A stretch of 47,736 nucleotides of DNA. Origin: Gnetum montanum (lineage: Eukaryota; Streptophyta; Gnetopsida; Gnetales; Gnetaceae). The first letter of the stretch is position 1. Each line of letters opens with the position of its first letter. Positions 43,129 through 47,736 of this stretch are shown piece by piece. The DNA lies in assembly GCA_015680685.1 (NCBI GenBank), contig MNCI01023269.1, forward strand, positions 54,301 through 102,036, in the 5' to 3' direction. The translations under genes were made by a program, and so were the position numbers. Under the pieces are notes generated by a model. It ran no database searches and was not told the origin of the DNA. It worked only from the letters and a program-made list of their open reading frames with translations.

Positions 43129-43944
43129 TGATGAGTGGCGAGGTACCCCTACACTCAACCATACAAATACGAGTGTTCTCACGCGTGATCTGGTCGAACT
43201 CCGCGGACGGACTAGTTGTGACACCTAGACAGTTATCCTTAGGTCGCAGTTCGTTGTCTTCCCACCTGGACTAGTATTATATTTGTCACGTATGGTTTAG
43301 TCTAGAGTGAGGTGTATGATGGATTCCTAATCTAATGCTACTCTTGAAGGCAATGTAAAGATAATATTAACTAAGCTAAGCTAGGAGAGAAAAAGGTAAA
43401 AGAATCTAATCTAGCCTAAGTGCGATGAACATCCGTTCCTTGATCATCCGTACACATCTTGGACTTCGTGCATGACTACCACTGGAATTACTAAGCGTAG
43501 ATCCTGGGTATGCCACTGGGCTACCAAGTAGTCACACTTAAATGCTCGTAATCAAGTCGTACTCATTCCACGGTTTAACATGAGATAAGGATGAGAGAGA
43601 CTAATTAAGAAAGCAGTAAATAACAATTAAATAAATAAACAAAGTGAATGCTGCAATGATGAAGTAATCTCGATCTTTATTGCTGGTCATGTGCATGTCC
43701 AAGTACGTCACACTCGAATAAAGGATGCCGTACAATTACATTCACCGCACTGCGGGCAGACACTGGAAAATAATCTATCTCTGGAGGGATCAAACTGCCA
43801 GAGCTTCACTACAATCTAACCTATTGTTGAAATGAGGGAGAGTTGCTTCTTATTTATAGACATTACGGTAGATTGCTATATCGCGTACGCGATATCGCAG
43901 GGGACGACGCGATATCGCAGCCCATGTGATAGCGCGTCCCATCA
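43129..43944 (-). mobile_element. 3' LTR of gypsy element 3
   Basis: On the minus strand it runs from TGATGGGACGCGC (43944) to CTCATCA (43129), about 816 bp. It is preceded by a G-rich, PPT-like GTCGTGGGGGTA. Its U3 carries an 18-bp perfect palindrome ATATCGCGTACGCGATAT (43878-43895) and a second GCGATATCGC (43909-43918), then TATA (43858-43851). A 6-bp-stem hairpin, CTCTGG...CCAGAG (43803-43779), lies in the leader. The LTR aligns inverted with 38931-39826. Confidence 0.8.
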
Positions 43945-44099
43945 TACCCCCACGACTGAATAAAAACTCATCCTTGAGTTACAGTGATTACATAGTGGAT
44001 AGGTATGGGATTATTGATGGAAAAAGAAATGGGACAATGCCGTAGTGTGGGAAGAAAACACAACACACAAAATATGCTACAACTACAAAAATGTGGAAC

Positions 44100-46868
44100 T
44101 CATGTAGTTTTTGGTGGTGGTGGCTCCTCCATTGGTGCCTTCCCTTTGTCTTATGCTCCAGGTTTTGAGGCTTGATGGCATTAAAGTATGGCCTGGAGAT
44201 TTTCCTCTTTAGTCTGAGGGTCTTGTGCCGTCCATGCTAGTGTTCCAATGTTTGACAGAGTCGGCACTTCCCACAGACAGGGTAGTTGCGGGAACATCTG
44301 GTTGGCTTTGACATACCATGCCGCGAACACCCGTCGTTCCTCCTCATATGCTCTGGCTTTGTTCTTGTATTTGTGAAGGTCCGTTAGCCATTGAGCCAAG
44401 TTAGTTGCGACATCCTTCTATCCTTGGTAGCTGGCTTTTACCACCTCAAGTTCAGAATTTGCAACATCTAGTTTCTCTACCAGCTTTTTGCGCTCTGCAA
44501 ATTCTGCTTCATATTTGATGTGGGTGGAAGCTACCTGCTGCTCAAGTGTTGACCTCGGGTGCCCTGCTGTTAACATGGCAAGGTTGGCATATCTAAGCTT
44601 TGCCAACTCCATGTACTCAAGTCCTGAATCTGCAGGTCCCGGTTCTTAACTTCCGCTTGGTGGGCGAAAGCATATGTCTCCAATATGGCCCACTAATCAG
44701 TGTGTTGAGCACTAATAGTGTTGATTTGGGCCTTGGCCATATGGATCTCCTTCTCTAGGATTTTTTTGTACATCCCCACCTAATCCCAGAAGTGCTCCTT
44801 CATCTTTTCATGTTGTTTAGCCTCGTTCTGCCAGGCGCTGATCTCAATCGTCGACTTTTGACGAATGATGCGTACCTCCTCCATCGAGAGGGTTCGATTT
44901 TCTCTGGCTAAAAGGCTTACGTCTCATTGACCCAGATAAATTGTTCTCGTAATTGATGAAAGTGTTCATTGAGAACGTTCTTTTGCTTTTCTATAGTGGT
45001 CAACTGGAGATTGTCTATTGCAAGCTACTTGTTTTCTTCTTGCAAGGCTTTGAGTGCCTTAAGATGTGCATGAGTTTGCGCCTGTGCTGTGTAGGCATCC
45101 CAAATAGCCGTCTCCTTTTCCTCCATCACCTTCTTATTCTCTGCTATTAATTTTGTTAGCTGCTCAGTTCTAAAGGTTTCTAGCTGGTCTATGGGAACAA
45201 ATTGCAGAGGGTCCTGCTCTGCTGCTTGTAAGGCCATGAGCTGCTCTTGTAGTTTCTGCACTTCATCTTCAGCATGCTCTGCCCTTACTTCTGTTAAGAC
45301 CATTTTCCCCTTCGTGGAAATGAGGTTTGATTGAATTGCTGTTACATCCTAAGGGATGTCAAACAGGGACGTCAAAACTGGCCCTGTTTGAATCAATCTA
45401 TCAAGCACATCCTCATGTTCCGCAGGAGTCATTAAGGTTCCAGCCAAAGTTTGAGCATCTCATGCTCCTGTGAGATCTACCGGTGGTACAACAGGTACAT
45501 TGAAGAATTCTATGGTGTGGTCAGCAACCACATCTATAGCTCCCGTGGCATTCTGGTGTTGCATGACCACCACAGTGGCCCCTTCACAAGTTTCTAATTG
45601 CACCTGGAAAGATGTCATGTTTCCTGAGATCTGTTGTGACCATCTACTGTCCCCTCCTCCTGTTTGAATGGAGAATTCACCCCTTGTGTGATCCAACGAA
45701 ATAGTAGGTTTCCTGGCATCATCGATAACGTGGAAGAGGTTTGCGTCATCACGACTTCCCCAGCTGACCAGCTTAGCGATGGCCCTCAGATGGCTCATCG
45801 ACGATCTGTAGTCTTACGGTGGTGGCGGCTGATCCTGGCCTATGCTGAGCCCTGCTTCTTGTTGTTGGCTAGGACCTATGGCTGGAGGTTGACTAGTTCC
45901 AACCACATGTTCTTCTTCTTATTCTTCTTGTTCTGGTCTCAGCTCTTCGCCAGTGTTTTTTCTTAGAGCTGGTGTCTTTAGCAATTCAGCATATGATGCA
46001 GTTTGAGCTTTCTGAAGGACATCATTGGTGTATCCTCGGATACCAGCACGTAGGCAAAGATTTCTGACAAGATAGGGGAAAGGAAGCGCCATCTTCCCTA
46101 TCTTCCATTCTTTGAACCACCTCAAGATCTCGTCAAATATAGATGGGGTAAGTTAGCGTTAACCTTTCCCATCAACACTGCACATCCTCTGGCCACATAT
46201 GTTGATATTCTTTTGAGGCCCTTTGTGGGGAAGAGGTGATATGTTCCAATTTTGAAGTAAAATCTCTCTTCCGTTGTCAGCTCACCAAATGCTTTGTCTC
46301 TGCCATCAGCCTTCTCTAACCAATCCTTTCGCACATCGGGATCTGAACGGGTAGATAACCGAGCAACCTGGGGCCCTATATTCAGAAGGTTTAATACTTC
46401 CAAAATTGCCTATGTAGAGAAGTCAACTGTCACACCACAAATATTAACAGTGGTGCCCTGCTCCCTATTGTGCCAAAACTGGTACGTTTCTCCTAGGTAC
46501 CAGGCACTGCTTTCAAAGAGGATAGGCCAAAAGGGAGACCCTTTGAGGTTATCCCTAACGGCCTCAAGAACGAACTCTGCAAATGACTCAAAATTCAGCT
46601 CCACAATCACCGTAGCGAATGTGGACTTCTCATGGATGGCCTGAATGCATTCTTGGGGCAATGTGAGCTGTTGTCCCCGTTCAGGCGCTCCAGCAGCTCC
46701 TCCTTCTGCCTACCCAAACCGTTCGGTAGGAGGTTCATCTTGATGGATGCTGAATGTTTGCTCCTCCTGTTCTACATGTTGTCCAGCAAGTCTTTGTCTT
46801 CCACCTCTCCGAGCTCATTTGCTTCCACCTTGGGTAAGATCTTCTTGTTGTCCACGTTTCGGGGCCAT
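44100..46868 (-). pseudogene. Gypsy accessory (env-position) ORF, copy 3
   Basis: About 923 codons, from ATGGCCCCGAAACG (46868) to TGA (44102-44100). The ATG directly follows CCCATGTGATTGCAG, a splice-acceptor-like sequence also present before copy 1. The N-terminal region (CIQAIHEKSTFATV; VNICGVTVDFST; DVRKDWLEKADGRDK; YFKIGTYHLFPTKGL; RGCAVLMGKVNANLPHLYL) resembles the putative plant transposon protein domain. A polar, Q/P-rich middle follows. The C-terminal half (HAEDEVQKLQEQLMALQAAEQ; KVMEEKETAIWDA) is strongly coiled-coil-like. There is no clear signal peptide or membrane span. Several stops and two compensating frame shifts (near 46120 and between 45025 and 44612) break it. It is better preserved than copy 1. 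Confidence 0.8.
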
Positions 46869-47340
46869 CTGCAATCACATGGGCCAAGCGTTAGTAAGGT
46901 TGTTTTGGAATTTAAGTTATACCTTACTACTTTCCTTAATTAATGATCTTTTGTTATCACGTGTGATCATGCTCGAAAGTTTGTAATAATGAGTCCTGTG
47001 ACTTAGGTGGTTTCCATTTTAGTTTCCCGGTATATCTAGGAATTAAATGATTTTTTAGGCATAATTATTCTAAGTGTTATAGTTAATTATCCTAACTGAT
47101 GTCCTAAAAAAAATTAAGCACTTTTCGGCAAGTGTCCCTTCCCCACGACTAAACTGAATACTCCGGGTTCAAGCAGGTTCAAACGGAAGAAAAATTGGAG
47201 TATCAGTGAGTGAGATCGAGTGAGAAAAGCAAGGGTCACACAATCGCAAGTCGCAGAGAAAAATTTCAAAAACTCCCCCCGTGGGAATGAGAAAATGATG
47301 CTAAGTGTTACGCAGGGGGGGGGGGGGGTTGGGGGTCACC
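46869..47340. other. Leader between the internal TATA and accessory ORF of element 3
   Basis: It has no ORF. It includes a G14 run (47315-47328; C14 on the sense strand) just downstream of the TATA, and ends in the acceptor-like ...TGATTGCAG before the ATG. The equivalent segment in element 1 is 15549-16049. Confidence 0.45.
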
Positions 47341-47371
47341 TATTTATAGGTGGTTGGGACCCGATATCTCG
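47341..47371 (-). promoter_or_regulatory. Internal promoter-like module of element 3
   Basis: On the minus strand, GACGAGATATCGGGTCCC is followed by ACCTATAAATAGGTG (TATA 47349-47341). This reproduces the GATATCG-plus-TATA arrangement of the LTR U3, and lies 481 bp before the accessory ORF ATG, against 509 bp in element 1. Confidence 0.5.
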
Positions 47372-47736
47372 TCCCCAGTGATGTGAGACACTATAAAAAG
47401 ATCAAATTTTTTAATGATTTTCTTGAAATTAGCGATGGAATTGTTGACATTGACTATGATCAAGATGTTCTAGGGTAATTTCATTAAGTCAAAGGGCACA
47501 ATTAATGATAATGGTGTGGATTTTATCAATAAAACCTTGGGTGATAAGAAAAAAGGGTATGTAATGGTACATTGGAACGTTAAATATAGAGGAATAATAA
47601 TAAGGAAAGAAAATCAATTGAAAATTAAGCTGAGGATAAGAAATGGTGTGTGTGAGCTATGTCATAAGTGAAGATCACAACAAAAATTACACAAGTGGGT
47701 CCTCCCCAAAGAAGGTTCTAACCTATAATGCCCTTG

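Larger units (their letters stand above)
43129..47736 (-). mobile_element. Athila-like gypsy element 3 (right part outside the window)
   Basis: Reading the minus strand from 47736: spacer end (47736-47690), internal promoter-like module, accessory ORF (46868-44100), PPT and 3' LTR (43944-43129). The order equals that of element 1. It joins element 2 at an exact LTR end, so it is most simply an insertion into element 2. Its pol, gag and 5' LTR would lie to the right of the window. Confidence 0.7.

Noticed and set aside
45470-45966. Plus-strand ORFs within 45470-46943
   Set aside because: They are antisense shadows of the accessory ORF, which has a matching second copy in the other orientation at 16050-18787.

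Overview
The window is nuclear DNA of a seed plant. It is AT-rich and crowded with repeats, and it holds two spliced host genes among Ty1/copia, Ty3/gypsy, LINE and SINE insertions. The repeat types (Au-like SINEs, plant L1 LINE, Athila-like gypsy) and the gene families are plant-specific. The species cannot be read from the sequence; the density of old, stop-riddled retrotransposons would fit a large genome such as a conifer's, but that is inference.

Layout. 1-2116: 5' end of a decayed copia element on the minus strand (gag-pol, PBS, LTR). 2117-7272: no recognisable gene. 7273-8999: the last four exons of ORC3 (origin recognition complex subunit 3), plus strand, with an unusual 35-residue C-terminal extension. 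9437-9795: tandem repeat. 9943-10278: Au-like SINE (minus). About 11.1-19.86 kb: 5'-truncated Athila-like gypsy element on the plus strand (pol, spacer, internal promoter-like module, large accessory ORF, 3' LTR). 20.69-20.93 kb: tandem repeat and TATA box of an older promoter or LTR. 20945-26550: a complete LINE with both ORFs open and a 14-bp target-site duplication. 26.56-28.3 kb: continuation of the interrupted repeat. 28.6-29.75 kb: SINE, LTR fragment, tandem repeat and a tRNA-derived SINE. 30868-35445: a seven-exon gene for a 243-residue predicted thylakoid-lumen protein (DUF7880 / PSI-N-like family), with a SINE in intron 2. 38931-43128: second Athila-like copy, LTR-PBS-gag-spacer without pol. 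43129-47736: third copy, minus strand, apparently inserted into the second, carrying the 3' LTR, the accessory ORF and an internal promoter-like module.

The strongest items are these. (1) The LINE is young and structurally complete, yet ends in ten C rather than poly(A), after two potential hairpins in its 3' UTR. (2) The gypsy family has a ~920-codon accessory ORF whose ATG directly follows a splice-acceptor-like sequence in both copies, and both copies have a TATA-bearing module about 500 bp upstream. This suggests that the ORF is expressed from its own promoter and/or a spliced subgenomic RNA. (3) The two host genes could be assembled exon by exon with every splice phase consistent. No coding function is assigned where no family was recognised.
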